Notes: generated from the sequence alone by a model not told the origin. DNA of 64,000 bases from Thermococcus cleftensis (GCF_000265525.1 NC_018015.1:780322-844321), one strand, 5' to 3'; shown: positions 48,425-56,844, counted from the stretch's first letter. Numbers and translations are program-made.

Positions 48425-49849
48425 TTAAGTCTTAAACTTGGCTTCGCCCACTCCGATGTTGGTCTCAACCCGAACAAGAATTCCGCCGCTTTCCATGGCG
48501 TCCCGTATTGAGCCGTCGTCGTCCGGAACCTCGATGGTTCCGATGGACTTTCCAGCAAGCTTCTTGCCTCCTCCCACAAGCTTTGGTTTCCTGATGTCCG
48601 TTATCTCCACCTTGCTGGGCAGGGCGAGGATCCTGAGACGCAATAGCATGGCCTCCCTGCTGGAGGTGTTCTCCACTCTGACGGTGAGCTTTCCGTCTCT
48701 TATCTCAGCAGTGGTGACCTTGATTGGGCTCTTCTTTCTGAAGGCCAGTAACGCCAGCACCACCAAGATCAGCGCCCCAAGCCCGATGTAGAGGTAGACG
48801 TTAGTTTTCTCCTCCTCCGCCTGGCTTGGACTGGCTTGCCCCATACTAACCCCCGCCATCTCTGCGGTAACTTCCAGGGTCTTTATTTCGGTCTTCGCAT
48901 AGAGCTTGCCGCTTGAGTACAGGAGCATCTGGAACTCGTATTTTCCAGGTTTCCATCCCTCAATCGGGACGTAGTTGTACTTGAACTCCGTGTCATTGAG
49001 GGGAAGGAGCGGCATCTTAGAAACACTAACATTTTCAACAGGTTTTCCGTTGTAGCTGACTCTCAGAACAACCTCCGCGTCTTTTAGTGGTTTGAAAAGG
49101 TTTCTGACGGTCGCCACCACATAGGCATAACCGATCCTCCCTTCGGAATTCTTCGCCGGGACTACATCGAAAGCCACGAAGTAAACCGTCTTAACAACAA
49201 GCCTAACCTCCTTCTCCTCGTTCGGACCGATCTCAAACTCGGTTGCATTGAGAAGCTGGCCAGCGAGGTACGCCTCGGCGCGGTATTTGCCAGGGGCAAC
49301 GATGGCCTCAAGTTTTCCCGTGTCGGTACGCTTTATAGGGTACTTGGAGGGCATCGAAAGGAGAACCAGATCAACCGGAACAACGTTGCCTGTTACATCA
49401 ACTGTGGTGATCGTTACTCTGGCACCTTCTCCTGTTACGATAACGGTTGCCTTCAGGGCGCCCGATGGAGTTGCCACGCTGACGTTGCCCACCTGCTTTA
49501 TTTCCTCACCGCCCACGGTGACCGTGTAGTTTCCGGGAGGGCAGTTGGGAGCGGCTTTAAGGGTAACGTAGACAACCTTGCGCTCCCCCGGTTGAAGAAT
49601 AAACTCGTTCTCTGAGAACTCGACAGTGAGGAGATCCGTCTGGGGGGTCACCTGGTAAGTCATTCTAACATGGATAGTCTCGTTTGAGGGGTTGCTTATA
49701 ACCACTGTGGAGCCCGTGACTGTACCCCCAATCGGCACGTAATACGTGTGCGAATAGAAATCACCGGAAACACCGATGTAACCTGCAACTCCAGGTGCTA
49801 GAAGTAACAACAGCAGGAGTGGAATCAAGGGTACCCTGCTCCATTCCAT
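48425..49849 (-). CDS. Secreted, membrane-anchored NEW3/CARDB-like protein
   Basis: A 474-residue protein. A signal peptide (residues 1-20, PLIPLLLLLLLAPGVAGY) leads to beta-rich Ig-like domains typical of the alpha-galactosidase NEW3/CARDB type (for example VVISNPSNETIHVRMTYQV). A transmembrane helix (YIGLGALILVVLALLAF) sits near residues 345-370 with a cytoplasmic tail of about 110 residues. The ATG at 49849 follows GGTGGTGAC. It lies downstream of, and in the same direction as, the 359-residue secreted gene, with a T-rich stretch and hairpins in between. Confidence 0.75.
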   Translation of the reverse strand: MEWSRVPLIPLLLLLLLAPGVAGYIGVSGDFYSHTYYVPIGGTVTGSTVVISNPSNETIHVRMTYQVTPQTDLLTVEFSENEFILQPGERKVVYVTLKAAPNCPPGNYTVTVGGEEIKQVGNVSVATPSGALKATVIVTGEGARVTITTVDVTGNVVPVDLVLLSMPSKYPIKRTDTGKLEAIVAPGKYRAEAYLAGQLLNATEFEIGPNEEKEVRLVVKTVYFVAFDVVPAKNSEGRIGYAYVVATVRNLFKPLKDAEVVLRVSYNGKPVENVSVSKMPLLPLNDTEFKYNYVPIEGWKPGKYEFQMLLYSSGKLYAKTEIKTLEVTAEMAGVSMGQASPSQAEEEKTNVYLYIGLGALILVVLALLAFRKKSPIKVTTAEIRDGKLTVRVENTSSREAMLLRLRILALPSKVEITDIRKPKLVGGGKKLAGKSIGTIEVPDDDGSIRDAMESGGILVRVETNIGVGEAKFKT

Positions 49850-49890
49850 CGTCACCACCCCCTACAAATTTAAACACTTAAAGTATTTAA

Positions 49891-49962
49891 ATTCTACGGG
49901 GGTCCGAAATCCCGGACAAAATCAAGATAGGCTCTGCCAAAACAGAGCAAAAAAAGAAAGTC
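49891..49962 (-). terminator. T-rich run and hairpins between two surface genes
   Basis: On the minus strand the stop of the 359-residue gene is followed by CTTTCTTTTTTTGC, then CTCTG-TTTTGG-CAGAG and the inverted repeat GTCCG-GGATTT-CGGAC. This is a plausible archaeal T-run terminator and possible start region of the next gene. Confidence 0.4.
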
Positions 49963-49982
49963 AAGAGACATCAGCTGAGGCC

Positions 49983-51062
49983 TCAGGCGTTGGTCACCTG
50001 GAAGTAGACGTGCCCAACGTAGGTGTCCTGATCAATGTTGCTACCGACGTCAAGCCACATGTAAGCGTAGTGGTGGGCTCCCTGCCCGGCACTGGCATCA
50101 CCGTCCTGGGTCGGCCCCGCCTGGTTGTCCAGCCAGAGGGTGTAGGTGCTTGCTATGGCTCCTGCGGTAGAGGGGTCGTTGTTGGTGTTGATCTTGAGGA
50201 GTATCTGCTTGTCTCCTGGCGTGGCAGTAACAACACTGACCGTCCTGCTGTTGTTGTTAACACCCGTCCAAGTGGCATCGCTCTTGACATTGACGTCATA
50301 GTTACCGTTGCTGATGACGTAGACATCGAGGTACCCGGTGCTCGGAGAGGTCAGTGGGTTGTCAGTGCTCTGCGGATTGACGGTACCAAAGGCAAAGCTG
50401 TTAGTGACCCATATCTCTCCATACCAGTTAACAGTGTAGCCATAGCCGGTGTAGACGTTACTTTCAAGGGCCTCATTGTCCACGACCTTCACCTGGAAGT
50501 CCCAGTCCCCACCGGCAATACCATCGTTGGCCTCCCTCGCAACCTTGCCGACTACGATCTCAACGCTAAAGGTGCCCGTACTCTGGTCCCAGGTCTGCGG
50601 ATCAACCTGGCTTATTATCTGCCAGGTTCCAAACGTGGTGCCTATCTCATTGCCCGTGGCGTCGTAGAACTTCCAGGTCCCTGGCTGGTCGCTGAAGGGC
50701 GTTCTAACGTACTTGAGTATCACATAGCTGCTCGGATCTGTGTCTCCAGCCGGGAGCGGACCAACCTTGGTGTTGTTCGTGTCATAGTAGAACCAGATGG
50801 TTATCTCCTTTATGTCGTCCATCGTGTTAACGTCACTGATGGTTATGTCGATCCAGTAGGCATTGCCCGGGGTTGCACTGGTGGTCTGGGTGGTGTGATC
50901 GTCGAGGTAGAACTTGACGTCGGTGACCTGAGGAGCCACTGCTCCAATGCTGAACTGTCCGCCGCTGCTGGCCTCGGTACCTGCACTGACAATCGGCACT
51001 GTTACCATTGCAAGGCTAACAAACAACACAAACAGGGCCTTCCAGAGCCTTGCCCCTGCCAT
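49983..51062 (-). CDS. Secreted beta-rich surface protein, function unknown
   Basis: A 359-residue protein with a signal peptide (residues 1-27, ALFVLFVSLAMVTVPIVSAG). The mature part is beta-rich with aromatic and Asn/Thr-rich stretches, ending YVGHVYFQVTNA, a form seen in secreted fibre- or filament-forming and camelysin-like proteins. That likeness is weak. No transmembrane anchor or catalytic motif is visible. The ATG follows GGGAGGGAGGAACC. TTTTAAATA on the minus strand (about 51182-51190) is a TATA candidate with a leader of about 90 bases. Confidence 0.7.
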   Translation of the reverse strand: MAGARLWKALFVLFVSLAMVTVPIVSAGTEASSGGQFSIGAVAPQVTDVKFYLDDHTTQTTSATPGNAYWIDITISDVNTMDDIKEITIWFYYDTNNTKVGPLPAGDTDPSSYVILKYVRTPFSDQPGTWKFYDATGNEIGTTFGTWQIISQVDPQTWDQSTGTFSVEIVVGKVAREANDGIAGGDWDFQVKVVDNEALESNVYTGYGYTVNWYGEIWVTNSFAFGTVNPQSTDNPLTSPSTGYLDVYVISNGNYDVNVKSDATWTGVNNNSRTVSVVTATPGDKQILLKINTNNDPSTAGAIASTYTLWLDNQAGPTQDGDASAGQGAHHYAYMWLDVGSNIDQDTYVGHVYFQVTNA

Positions 51063-51419
51063 GGTTCCTCCCTCCCAGGGGACGATATCAGGATTACATC
51101 ATCGGGAGTTCGATTTCAGCAGGGGCAGGTTCAAAGTTTGATATAGTGTTTATTCCCATAGTCATATACTAAAGTAATGTTATTTAAAATTTTCGTTATT
51201 AAAAGTTCCGATCATTAACAAAATCGTTTCTAATTGGAACGGATCCAAAAATTGAACACCGTACCAATTGGCTGGCAAATGTCCAAGATCAACAACTTGG
51301 TTATACAAATCAGACGGCACATTTCGAATATCATTGAGGACAGCACAACACCTTTAGAAACAAAAAGTTAAAAAATATTGGACCAGAACAATACTCAAGA
51401 AAAATAGGGGGGAACTGTC
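51063..51419. other. AT-rich gap with divergent promoters
   Basis: It holds the leader and TATA of the secreted protein on the minus strand and, near 51369-51378, a TATA-like AAAAAATATT for the plus-strand gene. No further open frame or strong structure is seen. Confidence 0.5.
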
Positions 51420-51785
51420 ATGATACACGCGTACATCAAAGAGAAAACCAAGGAGTTCTCGAAGGAGGAGAAGGAGAAGCGCTACAAGTACCTCGGAAAG
51501 GAGGTCATAGACGTTGGTGACCCAGGACTGGACAGCATTCCGGAGTTCTACGGCATAGCAAATGCAATATGGCGCGACTGGAAGAACGGCGAGATAAGTA
51601 CCAAGACGGCGCTCGGGAGGCTCGCGCTCCTCAAACTGCTCACGTACAAGGGCAAGAACAAGAAAATCCAGGACATACCCGAGGAGGAGCTCGAGGAGGT
51701 CAGGAGGTTCATCGACTACGTGATGCAGGTCATAAAGAACGAGAGCAGGCGCAAAGGTGAGCCCGAGGAGGAGCGTCAGGTTTAA
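51420..51785 (+). CDS. Hypothetical conserved charged protein
   Basis: A 121-residue, lysine- and glutamate-rich protein, mainly helical: KEKTKEFSKEEKEKRYKYLGKEV, then IPEFYGIANAIWRDWKNGEIS and LEEVRRFIDYVMQVI. No transmembrane helix, Cys or catalytic motif is seen, and no function is assigned. The ATG follows AGGGGGGAACTGTC. A TATA box overlaps its stop codon and probably serves the structured RNA that follows. Confidence 0.75.
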   Translation: MIHAYIKEKTKEFSKEEKEKRYKYLGKEVIDVGDPGLDSIPEFYGIANAIWRDWKNGEISTKTALGRLALLKLLTYKGKNKKIQDIPEEELEEVRRFIDYVMQVIKNESRRKGEPEEERQV

Positions 51786-51788
51786 AAT
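51781..51788 (+). promoter_or_regulatory. TATA box before the structured RNA
   Basis: TTTAAAAT overlaps the stop of the preceding gene. A start about 25 bases downstream falls at 51809, exactly where the first stem of the folded segment begins. Confidence 0.5.
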
Positions 51789-51808
51789 TTTGAACTCCTA
51801 CCTTCTAC

Positions 51809-51870
51809 GCCCTCCCCTCTCACACCCCCGCGAGAGGTGACCGGGGGGCGGTCGGGGAGGGCACAGTTTT
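51809..51870 (+). ncRNA. Candidate three-way-junction RNA with complementary loops
   Basis: Three helices close without unpaired gaps on one side. P1 is GCCCTCCCC (51809-51817) with GGGGAGGGC (51854-51862). P2 is TCTC (51818-51821) with GAGA (51832-51835) and the loop ACACCCCCGC. P3 is GACCG (51839-51843) with CGGTC (51849-51853) and the loop GGGGG. The C5 and G5 loops can pair with each other. A TATA is placed 25 bases upstream and TTTT follows at 51867-51870. No known RNA family is recognised. The alternative is a mere mRNA 3' structure of the upstream gene. Confidence 0.5.
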
Positions 51871-51927
51871 ATACTGCGGGCTTTTCTATCCAAAAACCTT
51901 ATAAGGGAAGTTCCCAATTCTGCCCCG

Positions 51928-51981
51928 ATGCCCATGAGGGGGGAGTGTTTTATCCTTCGCTTCGCCCGTTTCGCGGCTTGA
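51928..51981 (+). other. Short upstream ORF in the ileS leader
   Basis: A 17-residue frame (MPMRGECFILRFARFAA) starts where the TATA CCTTATAAG (51897-51905) predicts transcription to begin, so it could be translated leaderless. G-rich bases in it (51937-51942) can pair with CCCCC at 51983-51987 just beyond its stop. Between its stop and ileS are 54 bases including GGAGG. Confidence 0.3.
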
Positions 51982-52035
51982 GTCCCCCTGTTCTAGGGTA
52001 GTCCATCATAAAGATCATTTCTGGAGGGTTTTAAC

Positions 52036-55000
52036 ATGATAAAGGAACCGGAGTTTAGGGAGTACAACCCAGGAAAGCTTGAAGAGAAGGTCGAGCGCTT
52101 TTGGCAGGAGAACAGCGTCTATGAGAAGGTGAAAGTGAGCAGAGCCGAAGGCCCGAAGTACTACTTCCTCGACGGGCCGCCCTACGTCAGCGGTGCAATA
52201 CACCTCGGAACCGCCTGGAACAAGATAATCAAGGACATGATAATCCGCTTCCGGACGATGCAGGGCTACAACGTCCGCAGGCAGCCGGGCTTCGACATGC
52301 ATGGCCTTCCGATAGAGGTCAAGGTCGAGCAGGCCCTCGGGCTCAAGACCAAGAAGGACATAGAGACCGAGATAGGTGTGGACAACTTCATCAGGAAGTG
52401 CAAGGAGTTCGCCCTCAACAACCTCAGGGTCATGACGGAGCAGTTCAAGATGCTCGGCGTATGGATGGACTGGGACGAGCCGTACATGACGATAAAAAAC
52501 GAGTACATCGAATCGGGCTGGTTCACGCTCAAGCGCGCCTGGGAGAAGGGCCTGCTTGAGAAGGACAAGCGCGTCCTCCACTGGTGCCCGCGCTGTGAGA
52601 CTGCCTTGGCCGAACACGAGGTCCGCGGTGAGTACAAGCTCAGGAAAGACCCGAGCATATACGTCAAGTTCCCGGTTGAGGGCAAGGAGAACGAGTACCT
52701 CCTCATCTGGACGACGACACCGTGGACGCTCCCCGCTAATTTAGCCGTTACCGTTCACCCGGAGTACGAGTACGCCAAGGTTAAGGTCGAGACCGAGAAC
52801 GGGGAGGAGTACTGGATAATAGCGAAGGCCCTCGTCGAGCGCGTTCTCAACGAGGTCGGCGTCAGGGGAGAGATAGTTGATGAGTTCAAGGGAGAGGAGC
52901 TCGAAGGACTCCGCTACGTCCACGTCCTCATGGACGAGTATCCAGCCCAAAAGGAGTTCCGCGAAAGGTACGAGTGGGCGCACAGGGTTATCCTCGGCGA
53001 GCATGTAACTTTGGAGGACGGTACGGGTTTGGTTCACACCGCCCCCGGCCACGGTGAGGAGGACTTCGAGGTCGGTCAGCGCTATGGTTTGCCGGTTTAC
53101 AGCCCGGTTGATGATCAAGGAAGGTACACAGAGGGCAGGTGGAAAGGAGTCTATGTCAAAGACGCCGATAAGGAGATAATCGAGCACCTTCGCGGGAAGG
53201 GCTACCTCGTGAAGGCTGGTGAGATAGAGCACAAGTACCCGCACTGCTGGCGCTGTAAGACCCCGCTCATATTCCGCGCCACTGACCAGTGGTTCCTCAA
53301 GGTCAGCAGGGTGAAGGACAGGATAATCAAGGAGAACGACGAGAAGGTGACCTGGTATCCGGACTGGGTCAAAGTGAGATACGACAACGGTGTCATGAAC
53401 TCGGGCGACTGGGTCATAAGCAGGCAACGCTACTGGGGAATACCGCTCCCGATATGGGGGAGCGAGGACGGCGAGATATACGTCGTTGGCTCGTTCAAGG
53501 AGCTGGTGGAGCTCAGCGTCGCAATAGAGGTTAACGGCGAGAGAATAGAGCTCCCGGAGAGCTACGAAGAGAAGCTCAAGCTTATAGAAGAGAAGCTCGG
53601 CCCGGAGGACCTGCACAGGCCCTACGTCGATGCCTTCATCATAAAGGTCAACGGCAAGGAGATGAGGCGCGTTAAAGACGTCGTTGACGTCTGGTTCGAC
53701 AGCGGAATAGCAAGCTGGGCTTCGCTGGACTACCCGCGCAACAGGGAGCTCTTCGAGAAGCTCTGGCCGGCAGACTTCATAGTCGAGGGTGAGGACCAAG
53801 TCACCAAGTGGTTCTACTCCCAGCAAGCCGCCAGCGTTATAGCCTTCGACACCGTCCCCTACAGGCACGTGGCGATGCACGGATACGTCCTCGATGAAAA
53901 GGGCGACAAGATGAGCAAGAGCCTCGGCAACATCATAAGGCCGGAGGAGGTCGTCCAGAAGGAGGGAAGGGACCCCTTCAGGTTCTACATGCTCTGGGCG
54001 ACGAACCCCTGGGAGAACCTGCGCTTCAGCTGGAAGGGCCTTGAGCAGGTCAAGAGGATGCTCAACATACTCTGGAACGTCTACGTTCTCAGCGCCACCT
54101 ACATGAGCCTCGACAACTTTGATCCTACCAGGCTCAAGCCGGAGGAGCTTCCGTTCCGCGAGGAGGATAGGTGGATACTCAGCAGGGTTAACGGGCTTAT
54201 CGACGAGGTCACCGAGGGAATAGAGACCTTCAGGCTCACGAAGGCAACGAGGGCCATCTACAACTTCGTGGTCGAGGATTTGAGCAGGTGGTACGTGAGG
54301 CTCATAAGGAAGCGCATGTGGGTCGAGGGCGACGACCCCGACAAGTTAGCTGCCTATTACACCATCTGGAAGGTCTTCGACGTCCTGCTGAGGCTCATGG
54401 CGCCCTTCACGCCCTACATAGCCGAGGAGATATACCAGAACATGCTCAGGCCGTTCCTTGGAGTCGAGAGCGTCCACATGCTCGACTGGCCTAAGGCCGA
54501 CGAGAAGGTCAGGGACGAGGAGCTTGAGAGGGAAATGGAGTACGTCAGGAGAATCGTCGAGGCCGGCTCATCAGCAAGGCAGAGGGCCAGGATAAAGCTC
54601 CGCTACCCGGTCAGGAGGATAGTCGTAGAGACCGAGGACGAGACCGTGAAGAGGGCCGTCGAGAGGCTCAACAGAATACTCCGCGACCAGCTCAACGCCA
54701 AGGAGGTCGTCGTTGGCAAAGTGGAGAGGGAGCTCGTCATCAAGCCCAACTTCGCTAAGGTCGGTCCGGAGTTCAAGGGCGATGCAAGGCTCGTGATAGC
54801 GTGGATAAACGAGCACGGGAGGGAGCTCTACGAGAAGGGCGAGATGGACGTTGAGATAGAGGGTAAAACCTTCCACCTCACCAGGGAGCACCTGAGCGTG
54901 GAGGAGAAGCTGCCGGACTTCCTAGTCAGCGAGGAGTTCGAGGGCGGAAGGGTCTTCGTGGACAAGACCCTCACGAGGGAGCTTTTGGCTGAGGGCCTCG

Positions 55001-55233
55001 CGAGGGAGTTCGTCAGGAGGATACAGGAGATGCGCAAGAGGCTTGACCTCGACGTGAACGACAGAATCGTTGTCACCATAGAGACCACCGGCGAGAACCG
55101 CGAGCTCCTCCAGGAGAACCTCGACTACGTGGAGAAGGAGACCAGAGCTGTGGAAGTTCGCTTCGGGGAAGCCAGGGGCTACGTCGTTGAGTGGCCTGAG
55201 GTTCAGGCGAAGATAGGGATTGAGAAGGTTTGA
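52036..55233 (+). CDS. ileS: Isoleucyl-tRNA synthetase
   Basis: A 1065-residue class I synthetase that charges tRNA-Ile. The HIGH-type motif is HLGT (residues 56-59), GEDQVTKWFYSQQ and WFDSGIASWASLDYP are conserved active-site pieces, and KMSKS is at 625-629. The editing domain lies between (GTGLVHTAPGHGEEDF). Length fits archaeal/eukaryal-type IleRS. The ATG follows GGAGGGTTTTAAC. The leader of roughly 110 bases is long for this group. Confidence 0.97.
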   Translation: MIKEPEFREYNPGKLEEKVERFWQENSVYEKVKVSRAEGPKYYFLDGPPYVSGAIHLGTAWNKIIKDMIIRFRTMQGYNVRRQPGFDMHGLPIEVKVEQALGLKTKKDIETEIGVDNFIRKCKEFALNNLRVMTEQFKMLGVWMDWDEPYMTIKNEYIESGWFTLKRAWEKGLLEKDKRVLHWCPRCETALAEHEVRGEYKLRKDPSIYVKFPVEGKENEYLLIWTTTPWTLPANLAVTVHPEYEYAKVKVETENGEEYWIIAKALVERVLNEVGVRGEIVDEFKGEELEGLRYVHVLMDEYPAQKEFRERYEWAHRVILGEHVTLEDGTGLVHTAPGHGEEDFEVGQRYGLPVYSPVDDQGRYTEGRWKGVYVKDADKEIIEHLRGKGYLVKAGEIEHKYPHCWRCKTPLIFRATDQWFLKVSRVKDRIIKENDEKVTWYPDWVKVRYDNGVMNSGDWVISRQRYWGIPLPIWGSEDGEIYVVGSFKELVELSVAIEVNGERIELPESYEEKLKLIEEKLGPEDLHRPYVDAFIIKVNGKEMRRVKDVVDVWFDSGIASWASLDYPRNRELFEKLWPADFIVEGEDQVTKWFYSQQAASVIAFDTVPYRHVAMHGYVLDEKGDKMSKSLGNIIRPEEVVQKEGRDPFRFYMLWATNPWENLRFSWKGLEQVKRMLNILWNVYVLSATYMSLDNFDPTRLKPEELPFREEDRWILSRVNGLIDEVTEGIETFRLTKATRAIYNFVVEDLSRWYVRLIRKRMWVEGDDPDKLAAYYTIWKVFDVLLRLMAPFTPYIAEEIYQNMLRPFLGVESVHMLDWPKADEKVRDEELEREMEYVRRIVEAGSSARQRARIKLRYPVRRIVVETEDETVKRAVERLNRILRDQLNAKEVVVGKVERELVIKPNFAKVGPEFKGDARLVIAWINEHGRELYEKGEMDVEIEGKTFHLTREHLSVEEKLPDFLVSEEFEGGRVFVDKTLTRELLAEGLAREFVRRIQEMRKRLDLDVNDRIVVTIETTGENRELLQENLDYVEKETRAVEVRFGEARGYVVEWPEVQAKIGIEKV

Positions 55234-55243
55234 GCTTTCTCTT

Positions 55244-55556
55244 TTATGTTCTCTGTGCATTTGAAACTTCTTTTTCTCTCATGTGTGAGCCGAGCTGAAG
55301 AACAAAGAGCAGGAACACACCTAGTAGTCCCAGGTATTTCACTCCACTGTTCCAGAGGAAGAATATCGAAGAGAACATTGCCACGATTCCCGTAAGCCTA
55401 ATGTCATCTTTGTTTTCTGTTCTAAGGCTTAGGACGTATAAAACCAGCGAGAGCGTTCCAACAAACGCTGGAATTAACTTCGTGGAGTAAACTCCGTAGA
55501 TCAGTGCAAGAACGCTAAATGGGAACGGAAGCGAATATATAGTTTCTTCTTACCAT
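55244..55556 (-). pseudogene. Frameshifted small membrane protein of the halocin-like operon
   Basis: It begins at ATG 55556, with GAGGTG six bases upstream, as MVRRNYIFASVP, and runs into a stop after 13 codons. In another frame the DNA continues FSVLALIYGVYSTKLIPAFVGTLSLVLYVL and later helices (VAMFSSIFFLWN, LGLLGVFLLFVLQL) to 55244. Dropping one C from the CCC near 55520 rejoins them. The whole would be a protein of about 103 residues with three to four helices. The start overlaps the stop of the 82-residue gene, which suggests coupling. A sequencing error or a true mutation is possible. Confidence 0.65.
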
Positions 55557-55798
55557 TTGCGACACCTCAATCGCGGAAATCCCAGAAAAACAACCAGACC
55601 CCAGACTATGATTGCCACATTCCTAGTTAAAGATTGTTCTTTTCCTGGGAACAAGTAGCCGAGCAGGACGTCTCCCAAGATAAACAGCGCCACCTGCAAC
55701 AGACCGAAGGAAGAACCCTTTCTGGCAAGCTTTTCTAGGAACTCACCGGCTTCTTTCCCATTTTTAAATCTGTGTATCTCGATAGTGAGTATTTTCAT
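55550..55798 (-). CDS. Small two-helix membrane protein downstream of halocin-like gene
   Basis: An 82-residue protein: a short soluble start (MKILTIEIHRFKNGKEAGEFLEKL) and two helices (LLQVALFILGDVLLGYLF and VAIIVWGLVVFLGF). No known family. The ATG follows GGTGATGCGCC. It lies 51 bases after the halocin-like gene in the same direction, and its stop overlaps the next (frameshifted) gene. An immunity or export helper role is suggested only by position. Confidence 0.7.
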   Translation of the reverse strand: MKILTIEIHRFKNGKEAGEFLEKLARKGSSFGLLQVALFILGDVLLGYLFPGKEQSLTRNVAIIVWGLVVFLGFPRLRCRKW

Positions 55799-55849
55799 GG
55801 CGCATCACCTTCGCCTATAAGTATTTGTGGTTAGAAAAATATAAAAAGG

Positions 55850-56791
55850 CTAACATGCCCCTGCGTACTCACAAATGAGTCCTGAACCTTTATCACAGCC
55901 ATAAATCTGTATTAATCCAAGAACTCCATCGCATAGTGGTAGGCATATACCCACACATATAAAAGCGGCGTACCCAAACTCTGCACATACACCTGCGCAG
56001 TATACTGTACACCCAAGGGCCTCTCCAACACCACCCACACAAATCAGAAAAACTAAAGCTTGGCAAATAGTACATTTCAGACCATCCATTGTCATTGCCA
56101 TTCCCACTGCCTTCTGCTGGTCGTACTGCGGGAGCTTGAGCTTCACTAGGTGCGACAGGTGCCTCAGCTCGTAGGCACTCCTGCCCCAAATCCAGTTCGT
56201 CTCATCGCCACGCCTGAGCTTCATGAGAACCTTGTTCAAAGTCCAGTAGTACTGAGAGAGCGTTAAGTTGCTGGCTGTGAGTATTACATCGCCGATCGGG
56301 AGAGACTTCTTCTCGTCTTTCGGAGCGATGTTCATTCCAGTAACGAAGGCTTTGTACTCTCCAGTTTTAGGGTCGGTAAAGATCCTCGTGATTAACGTGA
56401 AATTGTACTGGCTCCTCTCAGCCTTATAAACGAGGGCATAGAGAGTGTAATTGAGCGTGCTGTTGTAGAAATTCAGGCGAAGGAACAGCAACTGCTCGTG
56501 CTTCTTGCTCATGTTGTAGAGGGTAACCGCCGAAACGTTAACATTCGGCGTCATGTTGGAGTTACGATAAGGACAATCATTTGTAATGTTCGTGAAGTTC
56601 ACAACCTTGTTAATCCAAGTAACGTTCATCTGAAGCTTACCCTCATCATCGTACCAGGCAACCACGGCCCTTCTAAAGGTGATGCTGGCGTTGTTGGTAC
56701 TCATTGCCATTGCCTGCGGTGCCGCAATCAACTGAAGACTCAAAACCATGGTCATAAGGACGAGACCAAACACCGTCTTCTTCCAGTTCAT
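55850..56791 (-). CDS. Halocin C8-like secreted peptide precursor
   Basis: A 313-residue precursor. The signal peptide occupies residues 1-30 (TVFGLVLMTMVLSLQL..AMA), and a mainly beta, sequon-rich N-terminal region runs to about 235. A C-terminal domain of about 77 residues has 12 cysteines: C-x2-C-x7-C at its start (KCTICQALVFLIC) and C-x7-C-x5-C at its end (GCDKGSGLICEYAGAC). Halocin C8, as I recall its sequence, has the same C-x2-C-x7-C and C-x8-C-x5-C-type ends, the same length, and is cut from a precursor whose N-terminal part gives immunity. So this is a likely archaeocin. The ATG at 56791 follows GGTGGTGGCC. The cleavage point is not known. Confidence 0.8.
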   Translation of the reverse strand: MNWKKTVFGLVLMTMVLSLQLIAAPQAMAMSTNNASITFRRAVVAWYDDEGKLQMNVTWINKVVNFTNITNDCPYRNSNMTPNVNVSAVTLYNMSKKHEQLLFLRLNFYNSTLNYTLYALVYKAERSQYNFTLITRIFTDPKTGEYKAFVTGMNIAPKDEKKSLPIGDVILTASNLTLSQYYWTLNKVLMKLRRGDETNWIWGRSAYELRHLSHLVKLKLPQYDQQKAVGMAMTMDGLKCTICQALVFLICVGGVGEALGCTVYCAGVCAEFGYAAFICVGICLPLCDGVLGLIQIYGCDKGSGLICEYAGAC

Positions 56792-56801
56792 GGCCACCAC
56801 C

Positions 56802-56844
56802 TGACCAAATGGTCATTATGGGTAATAAAGAAAAGTATTTAAAT
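56802..56844 (-). promoter_or_regulatory. Promoter and inverted repeat of the halocin-like gene
   Basis: TATA is ATTTAAATA (56836-56844). TGACCA and TGGTCA with a two-base spacer (56802-56815) lie at the expected start and directly before the ribosome-binding site. This could be an operator or a leader hairpin. Confidence 0.55.

Noticed and set aside
51906-52035. T-box-like or amino-acid attenuator riboswitch before ileS
   Set aside because: No specifier or T-box sequence is present, such elements are bacterial, and the short upstream frame has only one Ile codon.
52741-53880. 379-codon open frame on the minus strand
   Set aside because: It is antisense to the conserved core of ileS.
55550-55552. 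Stop read-through joining the 82-residue protein to the frame after it
   Set aside because: The following sequence is in the same frame, but an ATG with an ideal ribosome-binding site just there and a one-base shift explains it better as a separate gene.
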